Below are positions 1 through 8,623 of a stretch of DNA of 64,000 bases, piece by piece. The notes beneath the pieces were generated by a model. That model did no database searches. It worked only from the letters and a program-made list of their open reading frames with translations, and was not told the origin of the DNA. Location: contig CAVXIT010000013.1 of the NCBI GenBank assembly GCA_963761985.1, positions 434,001 to 498,000 of the forward strand. Direction: 5' to 3'. Each line of letters opens with the position of its first letter. Positions within the stretch are counted from its first letter, which is position 1. This DNA is from JACCTH01 sp963761985. GTDB taxonomy: Bacteria; Actinomycetota; Acidimicrobiia; Spongiisociales; ZC4RG35. Made by a program: the position numbers and the translations under genes.

Positions 1-2
1 AT

Positions 3-590
3 TCGAAAGTCGACGGCATCCTCGTCCAGCTTCCACTACCCGAGGGTCTCGATGGCGAGGCGGTAGTCGGGGCGATCGACCAGGGCAAGGATGCCGACGG
101 CCTTCACCCGGCGAACCTCGGGCGCCTGGTGCTCGACCAACCCGGTCTCCGACCGTGCACCCCGTCGGGAATCATGCGCATCCTGGATCATTACGAGATT
201 CCGATCCGGGGGGCCAAAGCCGTCGTCCTTGGTCGCTCGTTTCTCGTCGGTCGGCCGATGGCATTGCTGTTGGGCGCCCGTGGGGTTGACGCGACCGTCA
301 CCGTCGCCCATTCCCGTAGTCGCGACTTGCGGTCGTTGATCCTGAGCGCCGATCTGGTGGTGGCGGCGATCGGATCGCCTCGTTTCATCACTGCCGACAT
401 GGTCCGCCCCGGCGCGGTGGTCGTCGACGTCGGCATAAATCGGGTCGATAATCAGCTGGTCGGGGATGTCGACTTCGGTCCTGTGTCCGAGGTTGCTTCG
501 GCGATCACGCCGGTACCCGGCGGGGTCGGCCCGATGACCCGGGCCATGCTTCTCGCGAACACCTTGACCGCCGCCCGGGCCCACGGCTGA
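3..590 (+). CDS. folD: FolD, methylene-THF dehydrogenase/cyclohydrolase (5' truncated)
   Basis: This is the C-terminal two thirds of the bifunctional enzyme that interconverts 5,10-methylene- and 10-formyl-tetrahydrofolate in the cytoplasm. The frame is open from the window edge. It starts with the family signature VDGILVQLPLP, then KDADGLHPANLGRL, the Rossmann segment VVLGRSFLVGRPMALLL, and the closing signature TPVPGGVGPMTRAMLLANT. Internal GTG codons such as the one at 129 are not the real start, because conserved sequence lies upstream of them. A palindromic hairpin follows the stop codon. Confidence 0.95.
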   Translation, partial: SKVDGILVQLPLPEGLDGEAVVGAIDQGKDADGLHPANLGRLVLDQPGLRPCTPSGIMRILDHYEIPIRGAKAVVLGRSFLVGRPMALLLGARGVDATVTVAHSRSRDLRSLILSADLVVAAIGSPRFITADMVRPGAVVVDVGINRVDNQLVGDVDFGPVSEVASAITPVPGGVGPMTRAMLLANTLTAARAHG

Positions 591-626
591 TCGTTCTACG
601 CGGCGTTAAGGCCGCTGTACAGCCCT

Positions 627-643
627 GCGAACCCTGGGTTCGC
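627..643. repeat. palindromic hairpin between folD and icd
   Basis: GCGAACCC-T-GGGTTCGC is a perfect 8+1+8 palindrome 36 bases after the folD stop. No T-run follows it, so it is not a textbook terminator. Related sequences, GCGAACCCAGGGTTGG near 43728 and GCAACCCAGGGTTGC near 46303, occur in two other intergenic gaps. This suggests a dispersed palindrome family. Confidence 0.5.
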
Positions 644-672
644 GGATAACCTGAACCCGAAAGAGGAGAGAG

Positions 673-1874
<1,202 letters not shown>

Positions 1875-1875
<1 letters not shown>

Positions 1876-2840
1876 TGCCCGCGCTGCAGATCACACGACG
1901 CGCCGACGTCCTCCCTCCGGAGGAGATGGCCGCGCTGGCACCAACCATCGCCGCGATCGAAAAGCTCAAAGAAGAGCGCAACGCCGTGATCCTCGCCCAC
2001 AACTACATGACGCCGGACATCTATCACACGGTGGCCGACCTGACTGGCGACTCATTGGCTCTCGCCCGGATGGCCACCGAGGCGACCGCCGACGTCATCG
2101 TTATGGCCGGAGTCCATTTCATGGCTGAGACAGCCAAGATGCTCAACCCGCAGAAGACCGTCTTGATCCCGGACCTGCGTGCCGGTTGCTCGCTGTCTGA
2201 GGGGATCACCGGCGCCGACGTTCGTCGGCTGAAGGCGGAGAACCCTGGAGTGCCTGTAGTGACCTACGTGAACACTTCGGCTGAGGTAAAAGCTGAGTCC
2301 GACATCTGCTGTACCTCGGGCAACGCCAAAGAAGTGGTTGAGTCGTTGGGAGTCGACAAGATCATCTTCACCCCCGATCAGTATTTGGGGAGGTGGGTCG
2401 CCTCGCAGACTGATGTCGAGGTGATCCTGTGGGAGGGGTCGTGCATGGTCCACGAGCGATTCACCGGCGAGGAGATCCGCCGGCACCGGGTCGGCTACGA
2501 CGACATCAAGGTCATCGCCCATCCCGAGTGTCCACCGGATGTGCTTGCCGAAGCAGACTTTGTCGGCTCTACCTTCGGCATGCAGAAGTGGGTCACGGAA
2601 AACCAGCCCAAACAGGTGATGATGATCACGGAGTGCTCGATGGCCGACAACGTGACCGCCTACGCCCCGGAAACCGATTTCGTCCGGCCGTGCAACCTGT
2701 GCCCTCACATGAAGCGGATCACTCTCGACAACATCCGCGCCTCGCTCGAGAACATGCAATACAAGGTGGAGATCGACCCCCAAATAATGGATCGAGCCCG
2801 CCGGGCGGTAGAGCGGATGCTCGAAGTCAAACGAGCTTGA
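1875..2840 (+). CDS. nadA: quinolinate synthase NadA
   Basis: NadA condenses iminoaspartate with dihydroxyacetone phosphate to quinolinate, using a 4Fe-4S cluster. The 321-residue protein shows AVILAHNYMTPDIYH, DLTGDSLALARMA, VVTYVNTSAEVKAESDICCT, VIAHPECPPDV, STFGMQKW and the C-terminal CNLCPHMKRITLDNI. Candidate cluster cysteines lie in AGCSLSEG, WEGSCMV and RPCNLCPH. It overlaps the icd stop by one base and is followed 7 bases later by nadB, giving the order nadA-nadB-nadC. Confidence 0.96.
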
Positions 2841-2847
2841 GGCAGTC

Positions 2848-4050
2848 ATGACCCGGCGGGTCAAGGTGCCACTGGTGGTCGGTTCGGGCGTCGCCGGTCT
2901 TTCGACAGCGCTCGGGCTGGGAGAGTCGATCGTCATTTCCGCGGGCCCGCTCGGCTCGACATGGTGGGCGCAAGGGGGTATCGCTGCGGCAATGGGCGGC
3001 GACGATCGCCCCGACCTGCATGCCCGCGACACGATGGCCGTCTCGGGCGGCATCGCAGTTCGTGACGCGGTCGACATCCTCACCGACGGTGGCCCGGCTG
3101 CCATCGAGCGGCTGCGGGACCTCGGCGCTCGATTCGACGTCTCCCCCTCCGGTGATATAGCTCTTGCCCGCGAGGCCGGGCACCAGCGCCGCCGGGTCAT
3201 CCACGCCGAAGGCGACCGCACCGGCTACGAGGTGATGCGGACTCTGACCGAGGCCGTGCTCGATCGGCCCTCGATCGAAACACTGGAGGGATGGCGGGCG
3301 CTCGATTTGGTGCGAGCCGACCAGCGAATCGTGGGGTTGGTGGTCGCCGATCAGCATGGGAACCGAGAAGTCATCGAGGCCCCGGCCGTGGTGCTCGCCA
3401 CCGGTGGGATCGGCCGCCTCTATCTCCGAACCACCAACCCGCCCGGCGTCACCGGAGACGGATTGGCGATGGCGGCGCGGGTCGGCGTTCGTCTCGCCGA
3501 TCTCGAGTTCGTCCAGTTCCATCCCACCGCCCTCGACTGCGGTCTCGATCCAATGCCGCTTCTCACCGAGGCGCTGCGCGGGGAAGGAGCGCACCTGGTC
3601 GACAACGAAGGTGATCGCTTCATGCTCCCTTATCACCCCGACGCCGAGTTGGCGCCTCGTGACATCGTCGCCCGGGCCATTTTCTGGCAGCTCGACCGAG
3701 GGCTCGGTGCCTATCTCGATGCCCGTTCTATCGAGGACTTTCCTCAGCGCTTTCCGACGGTATTCCAGCTTGCGCAGACCGCTGGTCTCGACCCCCGCAC
3801 CGAGCTGCTTCCCGTGTCACCAGCGGCGCACTACTACATGGGAGGAATCGACGCCGATCCGAGCGGGCGGACCTCCATTCCGGGCCTGTGGGCGGTCGGA
3901 GAGGTCGCATCGACCGGAGTTCACGGCGCCAACCGCCTGGCGTCGAACTCGTTGCTCGAGGGTCTTGTTTTCGGAGCCCTTGTTGCCCACGATGTTTCCG
4001 AGCACATGGACCCCACCCCCGAACAGGCCGACCAGGCTGCCGGCTTTTGA
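2848..4050 (+). CDS. nadB: L-aspartate oxidase NadB, FAD/catalytic part (frame broken at 3' end)
   Basis: NadB oxidises L-aspartate to iminoaspartate, the substrate of NadA. The 400-residue open frame holds the FAD motif VVGSGVAGLSTALGL at the N-terminus, STWWAQGGIAAAMGG, the HxxRRVIHAEGDRTG region, LATGGIGRLYLRTTNPPGVTGDG, EFVQFHPTAL, SPAAHYYMGGI and the closing signature ASTGVHGANRLASNSLLEGL. It then stops soon after DPTPEQADQAAGF. The family is usually about 500-540 residues. The missing C-terminal helical domain continues in the next frame immediately downstream, so this is one gene with a single-base frame change near the C-run at about 4013-4020. Confidence 0.93.
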   Translation: MTRRVKVPLVVGSGVAGLSTALGLGESIVISAGPLGSTWWAQGGIAAAMGGDDRPDLHARDTMAVSGGIAVRDAVDILTDGGPAAIERLRDLGARFDVSPSGDIALAREAGHQRRRVIHAEGDRTGYEVMRTLTEAVLDRPSIETLEGWRALDLVRADQRIVGLVVADQHGNREVIEAPAVVLATGGIGRLYLRTTNPPGVTGDGLAMAARVGVRLADLEFVQFHPTALDCGLDPMPLLTEALRGEGAHLVDNEGDRFMLPYHPDAELAPRDIVARAIFWQLDRGLGAYLDARSIEDFPQRFPTVFQLAQTAGLDPRTELLPVSPAAHYYMGGIDADPSGRTSIPGLWAVGEVASTGVHGANRLASNSLLEGLVFGALVAHDVSEHMDPTPEQADQAAGF

Positions 4051-4345
4051 GCTGCCGCTGGGAGGTGACGGGATCGAAGAAGTCCGTTCGATCATGTGGG
4101 AGCGAGTCGGTCTGGTCCGTACCGGGAACGGTCTCTGGGAGGCGCGCAACCGCCTGCTCGATCTCGACTCAGAGTTGCGATCCAGCCTGTCGGGGCGCGT
4201 CGCGGCCGACGTCGCCCGCCTGGTCGTTGCTGCTGCCCTGCGCCGCTCGGAATCGCGGGGTGGTCACTACCGGGCCGACTATCCGGAGACGGACGTTTTC
4301 CAGGCCAATCGCAACCTTGTCGAGCCGATTCCCGGCGAGAAATAA
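4022..4345 (+). pseudogene. nadB: C-terminal domain of NadB in a shifted frame
   Basis: In the +1 frame relative to nadB the sequence reads FELPLGGDGIEEVRSIMWERVG, GLWEARNRLL and RRSESRGGHYRADYPE, ending PIPGEK before the TAA at 4343. RSIMWERVG and the SRGGHYRADYP signature are typical of the fumarate reductase/succinate dehydrogenase/L-aspartate oxidase C-terminal domain. Removing one base from the linker CCCCACCCCC near 4012-4021 would fuse it to the upstream frame as a protein of normal length. It is not likely to be a separate gene. Confidence 0.85.
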
Positions 4346-4350
4346 CCCTG

Positions 4351-5223
4351 ATGGACCGAAGCCAATATCAGCCGCTGATCGATCGGGCCCTGGAAGAAGA
4401 CCTGGGGCTGGCCGGTGACATCAGCGAAGGTGCGGTCCCAGCCGATGCCACTTCCGGCGCCCATGTCGTCGCTCGGCAGGATGGAAGGATTGCCGGCCTC
4501 GAGGTAGCCCGAGATGTGTTCCTGACTGTCGATCCATCGACCGACGTCCGAGTGATTGCGGCGGATGGAGACGCCGTCGTTGCTGGCACCAATCTGGTCG
4601 CTGTCGCCGGAGCATCGCGCTCTCTCCTCGCAGCGGAGCGCACCGCGCTCAACTTTCTTGGCATGATGTCTGGAGTGGCGACTGCCACGGCTCGCATGGT
4701 TGACGCTTTGGCTGGCACCAATGCCCGGGTGGCGGATACGCGTAAAACGCTGCCCGGACTGCGTGCGCTCCAGAAGTATGCCGTGCGGATGGGAGGCGGC
4801 ACCAACCACCGCTTCGGTCTCTTCGATGCGGTGATGATCAAAGACAACCATCTTGTTGCTGCAGGTGGAATCAAGGCAGCGGTGGCCGCAGCTCGAGAGC
4901 GAGTCGGTCACGCCGTCACGATCGAAGTCGAAGTAACGAACCTCGAGCAGCTGGCAGAGTTGCTCGAAGTTGGAGCTGACATCGTGTTGCTCGACAACAT
5001 GACTCCGGATCAGCTGCGGGCAGCGGTGAAGCTGGTTGATGGGCGGATGGTGACCGAGGCATCCGGGGGAGTCACTCCCGAGACCATCCGGGCAATAGCC
5101 GAAACTGGCGTTGACATCATTTCGTCGGGTTGGATCACTCACTCTGCTCCCAATTTCGATGTTGCGCTCGACTTCGTGCCATATCCTCAGATAGCTGGGG
5201 CCTCTGATACCTTGGAGCGATGA
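4351..5223 (+). CDS. nadC: nicotinate-nucleotide pyrophosphorylase (carboxylating) NadC
   Basis: NadC converts quinolinate and PRPP to nicotinate mononucleotide, completing the de novo NAD branch begun by NadA and NadB. The 290-residue protein has EEDLGLAGDISEGAV at the N-terminus, ERTALNFLGMMSGVAT, ADTRKTLPGLRALQKYAV, MGGGTNHRFGLFDAVMIKDNH, EVEVTNLEQL, VLLDNM and EASGGVTPETI. The ATG at 4351 is 6 bases after the NadB domain stop. Longer in-frame extensions upstream run through the NadB coding sequence and were discarded. It ends in a 4-base ATGA overlap with the malate dehydrogenase gene. Confidence 0.96.
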   Translation: MDRSQYQPLIDRALEEDLGLAGDISEGAVPADATSGAHVVARQDGRIAGLEVARDVFLTVDPSTDVRVIAADGDAVVAGTNLVAVAGASRSLLAAERTALNFLGMMSGVATATARMVDALAGTNARVADTRKTLPGLRALQKYAVRMGGGTNHRFGLFDAVMIKDNHLVAAGGIKAAVAAARERVGHAVTIEVEVTNLEQLAELLEVGADIVLLDNMTPDQLRAAVKLVDGRMVTEASGGVTPETIRAIAETGVDIISSGWITHSAPNFDVALDFVPYPQIAGASDTLER

Positions 5224-6254
5224 AGCAACCGAAGCGAGTGACCGTCACCGGAGCGGCGGGGCAGATCGGATACGCCCTGGTTTTTCGCATCGCCGCAGGA
5301 GCCATGCTCGGCCCCGATCAACCTGTCCTCCTCCAGCTGCTCGAGGTCACTCCGGCCCTCGGCGCCCTCGACGGCGTGGGGATGGAGCTTGACGACTGTG
5401 CCTTTCCCCTTCTGGCCGGCATCGTCAAGACAGACGATCCCGAGGTCGGGTTCGGCGATGCCGACTACGCACTGTTGGTGGGAGCCATGCCGCGCAAGCA
5501 GGGCATGGAGCGGTCGGACCTGCTCAGCGCCAACGGCGCCATCTTCACTACCCAGGGACGAGCCCTTGCCTCAGCGGCCAGTCCCGGGGTCAGGGTCTTG
5601 GTGGTCGGCAACCCGGCCAACACGAACTGCCTGATCGCCCTCTCCAACGCGGGCGGTGCCGACCCGCGCCACTACACGGCCATGACCCGGCTAGACCACA
5701 ACCGGGCCATGAGTCAGGTGGCGAGCCGTCTCGACCAGCCCGTCTCGGCCGTGAAGAAGATGACGATCTGGGGGAACCACTCCACCACCCAATATCCGGA
5801 TCTCTTTCATTGCGAAGTCGACGGGAAGAACGCCTATGAGGCTGTCTCCGATCAGCGCTGGGTCGAGGAAGACTTCATTCCCACCGTGGCCAAACGGGGA
5901 GCGGCGATCATCGCCGCTCGCGGCGCCTCATCCGCCGCGTCGGCGGCCAACGCCGCGATCGACCACATGCGCGACTGGGTGTTGGGAACCCCACCAGACG
6001 ATTGGGTCTCGATGGCGGTTTCCTCTGACGGCTCGTATGGAGTGCCCGAAGGACTCGTCTCTTCCTTTCCTTGCGAGTGTTCGGAAGGTGAGTGGGAGAT
6101 CGTCCAGGGCCTCGCTCTCGACGAATTCTCGCGAGCGCGGATCGACGCTTCGGTGGCCGAATTGGAGGAAGAACGCCAAGCGGTACGCGACTCTGGGTTT
6201 AATCGGCTAAATTACAGGGCGGTAATTTCCCGCTTGGAGGAGGAACGATCGTGA
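5220..6254 (+). CDS. mdh: malate dehydrogenase
   Basis: This TCA enzyme interconverts malate and oxaloacetate with NAD. The 344-residue frame has the NAD motif TGAAGQIGYALVFRIA, VGAMPRKQGMERSDLL (loop arginine), VVGNPANTNCLIA, the active-site TRLDHNRAMSQ and IWGNHSTTQYPD with the catalytic histidine. This is the Actinobacteria/proteobacteria cytosolic-type fold. The last 22 residues are unusual. The family normally ends in a short LGLI tail, and exactly VRD-LGLIG-stop appears if T6192 is removed, ending at 6210. As written the frame runs on through the HU ribosome binding site and overlaps the HU start by 4 bases. Confidence 0.93.
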   Translation: MKQPKRVTVTGAAGQIGYALVFRIAAGAMLGPDQPVLLQLLEVTPALGALDGVGMELDDCAFPLLAGIVKTDDPEVGFGDADYALLVGAMPRKQGMERSDLLSANGAIFTTQGRALASAASPGVRVLVVGNPANTNCLIALSNAGGADPRHYTAMTRLDHNRAMSQVASRLDQPVSAVKKMTIWGNHSTTQYPDLFHCEVDGKNAYEAVSDQRWVEEDFIPTVAKRGAAIIAARGASSAASAANAAIDHMRDWVLGTPPDDWVSMAVSSDGSYGVPEGLVSSFPCECSEGEWEIVQGLALDEFSRARIDASVAELEEERQAVRDSGFNRLNYRAVISRLEEERS

Positions 6255-6529
6255 ACAAGAGCGAACTGGTCGATGCAGTCGCCGAGGCGACCGGATCGGG
6301 CAAGTCTGCTGCTACCGCATCGGTGGAGGCCGTTTTGAGCGCCATCACCAAGACATTGCAGAGCGGCGAAAAAGTGACCCTGCCCGGCTTTGGGACTTTT
6401 GAGGTCCGCCAGCGCGCCGCTCGCACCGGCCGCAACCCTCAGACCGGCGCCACGATTCAGGTGCAAGCGTCCAAGGCCCCGGCTTTCAAGGCCGGCGCTG
6501 GCTTGAAGTCCGCCGTCAACAACCGATAA
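6251..6529 (+). CDS. HU family DNA-binding protein
   Basis: This is a small histone-like protein that bends and compacts DNA. The 92-residue protein starts MNKSELVDAVAEATG and contains LPGFGTFEVRQRAARTGRNPQTG, where the proline-tipped beta arm follows the GFGTF signature. It has no long lysine/alanine C-terminal tail of the mycobacterial HupB kind. The GTG start sits 4-9 bases after a strong GGAGGAGG ribosome binding site. A cluster of GC-rich palindromes follows the gene. Confidence 0.95.
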   Translation: MNKSELVDAVAEATGSGKSAATASVEAVLSAITKTLQSGEKVTLPGFGTFEVRQRAARTGRNPQTGATIQVQASKAPAFKAGAGLKSAVNNR

Positions 6530-6536
6530 CTCGATT

Positions 6537-6672
6537 TCTCCCCGCGAGCGAAGCGAGCGTTGGGGGACTGGCCGCAGGCCGACGGTTTCCGTCTCTCCCC
6601 CCAGCGAGCGAAGCGAGTGTTGGGGGGAGTGCCGGCGCAGCCGGCGAGGGGGGCTAGGCCCCAAGCCCTAGG
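6537..6672. repeat. cluster of GC-rich palindromic repeats downstream of HU
   Basis: Two near-identical copies of a hairpin unit are present. One is CTCCCC-GCGAGCGAAGCGAGCG-TTGGGGGA at about 6538-6567. The other is CTCCCCCC-AGCGAGCGAAGCGAGTG-TTGGGGGGAG at about 6594-6629. Smaller palindromes lie beside them: CTGGCCGCAGGCC, GCCGGC-GCA-GCCGGC (6631-6645) and CTAGGCCCCAAGCCCTAG. The core GCGAGCGAAGCGAGC is itself nearly palindromic. This looks like a REP-like extragenic element, and it may also stop transcription from the icd-HU operon. Confidence 0.7.
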
Positions 6673-6805
6673 TCGCAAGGGTTTAACAAAACCGACGGCA
6701 GGTCGGTAAGGTCAACCTGCGGTGGTCAAAAGCCCATCGTTACGCGGGGGAGTCCTTCAGGGCGGTCAACCGGCCATCTCGGAGGACCTAGGGAAAGGGA
6801 GACAA

Positions 6806-7213
6806 ATGCGTAGATGGATCGCGACTGTGGTCGCCGTTTTAGGGCTGGTGGCGGTAACGACCGCACCGGCTTTAGGAGCGCCCTCAAATGGTGCCAAGGC
6901 GGAGGTGCTTCCGGTCACCTGTAATGGCACGGCCGGGTTTGTCCTGGTTGGCGCGGGCGGCCCGGCTTGGGGCACGGATGCCGCCGGCAACCTCAACGGC
7001 ACTATGTATCTCGTGAAGTCGATCGATGTAAGGGGCTATGCCGGTTCACTGACGACTGAGCCGACGACGGCTCCGATCTTTGAATTCGACAAGACCTATG
7101 GCCAAAAGGCCGGCCTAGGTGCCACGATTCACTGCACGTTCCGGGAGGTGGAAACCGGACCGGACGGAACTGTGACCGTGTTCGGCGACGCCTGGGTAGT
7201 TCAAGTTCGCTAA
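6806..7213 (+). CDS. small secreted protein of unknown function
   Basis: The 135-residue protein begins MRRWIATVVAVLGLVAVTTAPALGA, a clear signal peptide with an ALG-A type cleavage site. The mature part has one cysteine pair (VTCNG near the start and IHCTFRE near the end) and appears mostly beta. I recognise no family. The ATG at 6806 follows the ribosome binding site GGGAAAGGGAGAC. A longer frame from 6722 lacks a ribosome binding site and would bury the signal peptide. A strong hairpin terminator lies 16 bases after the stop. Confidence 0.7.
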   Translation: MRRWIATVVAVLGLVAVTTAPALGAPSNGAKAEVLPVTCNGTAGFVLVGAGGPAWGTDAAGNLNGTMYLVKSIDVRGYAGSLTTEPTTAPIFEFDKTYGQKAGLGATIHCTFREVETGPDGTVTVFGDAWVVQVR

Positions 7214-7229
7214 CTCGTTCGGTTGACTA

Positions 7230-7267
7230 GAGGGACCCGGTTCGGATCAATCCGAATCGGGTCCCTC
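7230..7267 (+). terminator. strong hairpin terminator
   Basis: GAGGGACCCGGTTCGGAT and ATCCGAATCGGGTCCCTC pair over 18 positions with a single G-T wobble around a CA loop. The hairpin is followed by ATTTCC rather than a long T-run. It lies between the converging secreted-protein gene and the SCP2 gene, so it can act in both directions. Confidence 0.8.
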
Positions 7268-7303
7268 ATTTCCACGATGATGTCGCCAACTCAGGGTTCG
7301 CAG

Positions 7304-7687
7304 CTAATACTCGATTGCCTGGTCTTTGACCGCCGCCGACCACTGATTTATTGCCGACTGGTGCATCATCAGCTTGGCCAGGTTTCCGGCCACCTTGAGC
7401 TTGCCGGTCATGAACGCGGTCTGGACGTTGAGGTCGCCCTTGGAGATCGCGGTCGCCGTTTCATAGTTCGTGTTGATGGTCACGTCTGCATTGTCGAGGG
7501 TGCCCAGGGCCACGTTGGTCGTCCCGCCCGATGACTTGAGGTAGTAGGGCACGTCGCCTTCGGGGCCACCGCTGACGTTGAAAGCCACCCCGAGGTCAGC
7601 GGTTCCCATCGCAGACTTGAACCCGGCGTGGTCATTGAGCGTGTTGGTTACTTCCTGAGCCCACTCGGATGAGAGGAACTTGGCCAT
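7304..7687 (-). CDS. SCP2 sterol-binding domain protein
   Basis: This is a single-domain SCP2 lipid-binding fold protein of 127 residues. It shows the domain's typical layout: an N-terminal helix (MAKFLSSEWAQEVTNTLN), then DVTINTNYETATAISKGDLNVQ, and the C-terminal signature AFMTGKLKVAGNLAKLM. Such proteins bind acyl chains or sterol-like lipids in the cytoplasm, and the ligand here is unknown. The start at 7687 is chosen because AAGGAG lies just upstream. A longer frame from 7735 adds residues with no homology-like features. Confidence 0.85.
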   Translation of the reverse strand: MAKFLSSEWAQEVTNTLNDHAGFKSAMGTADLGVAFNVSGGPEGDVPYYLKSSGGTTNVALGTLDNADVTINTNYETATAISKGDLNVQTAFMTGKLKVAGNLAKLMMHQSAINQWSAAVKDQAIEY

Positions 7688-7739
7688 CATTCTCCTTGAG
7701 TCGCAGGTGAGCCAAGGTAGACCGACCTTCAGCACTCAG

Positions 7740-8599
7740 TCAAAGAGTGATTGCAAACTCTGCTTGCTCGGCCTCGCCGAGGTCGAACAGCGGTCGCCGG
7801 GCGAAGCCGGGAGACATCTTCGCCAGTTTGGCGGCGAATTTGACTCCCGGGATTCCATGCAACTCCACAGCAGCGGCGATCCGCGAGATCTCCGCCTGTA
7901 GCGAGCGCGCTTTGATGGGATCGTCACGGGCAATCTTGATCGTTTCCAGGACTTTCTTCGGCATGTAGTTGGTGGAAGCCGTGATTGCCCCGTAAGCCCC
8001 GGCAGCGAGAGCCAGGGTGATCGCCTGGGTCGAACCGGTGAAGAGGAGGAAGTCCTCCGGAACGGACGTAAGGATTCGCTGGAGCCTGACAGGATGGCCG
8101 CCCGAGTCCTTCATCCCGACGATATTGGGGTGCGCAGCCAGGCGGCTGACTTGTTCCTCGGGCAAGCTCGAAAGCCGTGACACCGGGTACCGAATACAAC
8201 ATGAAGGGCAGCGGCGAGCTCTCCGCCAACTCTCGGTAGTACGCCTCGACGTACTGGGGACGGTTGCGGGTCAGGGTCGTCGGAGTGATGACGAGTACCG
8301 CATCGGCTCGCTGAGGTCGCTTCTCGGATCATCGACTGCGCTTGGCGAACGGTCTCGGCTGCTACCCCACAAATCACATACGCCTTCTTCCCTAACTGCT
8401 CGCGGGCCGCCTCGAGCAAAGTGGCTCGCTCGCCCGGCTCGAGATACGGCCCCTCGCCGGTAGAGCCGGCGATCAAGAAACCGCGGATCCCCGCTTTCCA
8501 CAGCTTCTTGAGGTTATGCCGATGGGAATCGAGGTCAATTTCACCCGAGTCATCAAATGGCGTAACAAGCGCCGGCATTAGATGTGGGACGGGAGCCAT
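7740..8599 (-). pseudogene. dihydrodipicolinate synthase (DapA)-family aldolase, frame broken twice
   Basis: Three successive frames on the minus strand together give one full-length protein of the DapA/N-acetylneuraminate lyase family. The first starts MAPVPHLMPALVTPFDDSGEID and has GSTGEGPYLEPGER. The second holds DADAVLVITPTTLTRNRP and the Tyr region PFMLYSVPGVTAFEL. The third holds PNIVGMKDSGG with the Schiff-base lysine, GSTQAITLALAAGAYGAI and GIPGVKFAAKL. The frame changes lie near 8300-8325 and 8161-8170, and each is one base. All catalytic motifs survive, so an assembly error is likelier than decay. Whether the substrate is that of DapA or of another pyruvate-dependent aldolase cannot be told. 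Confidence 0.8.
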
Positions 8600-8623
8600 A
8601 GAGGCTCTCGATCCTATCGAGGG

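Noticed and set aside
2052..3221. 389-residue minus-strand frame opposite nadA/nadB
   Set aside because: Shadow of two well-supported genes; the translation has no family features.
3356..4345. 329-residue plus-strand frame as an independent gene
   Set aside because: Only its last third (from about 4022) is meaningful, as the NadB C-terminal domain. The earlier part is the nadB gene read in the wrong frame.
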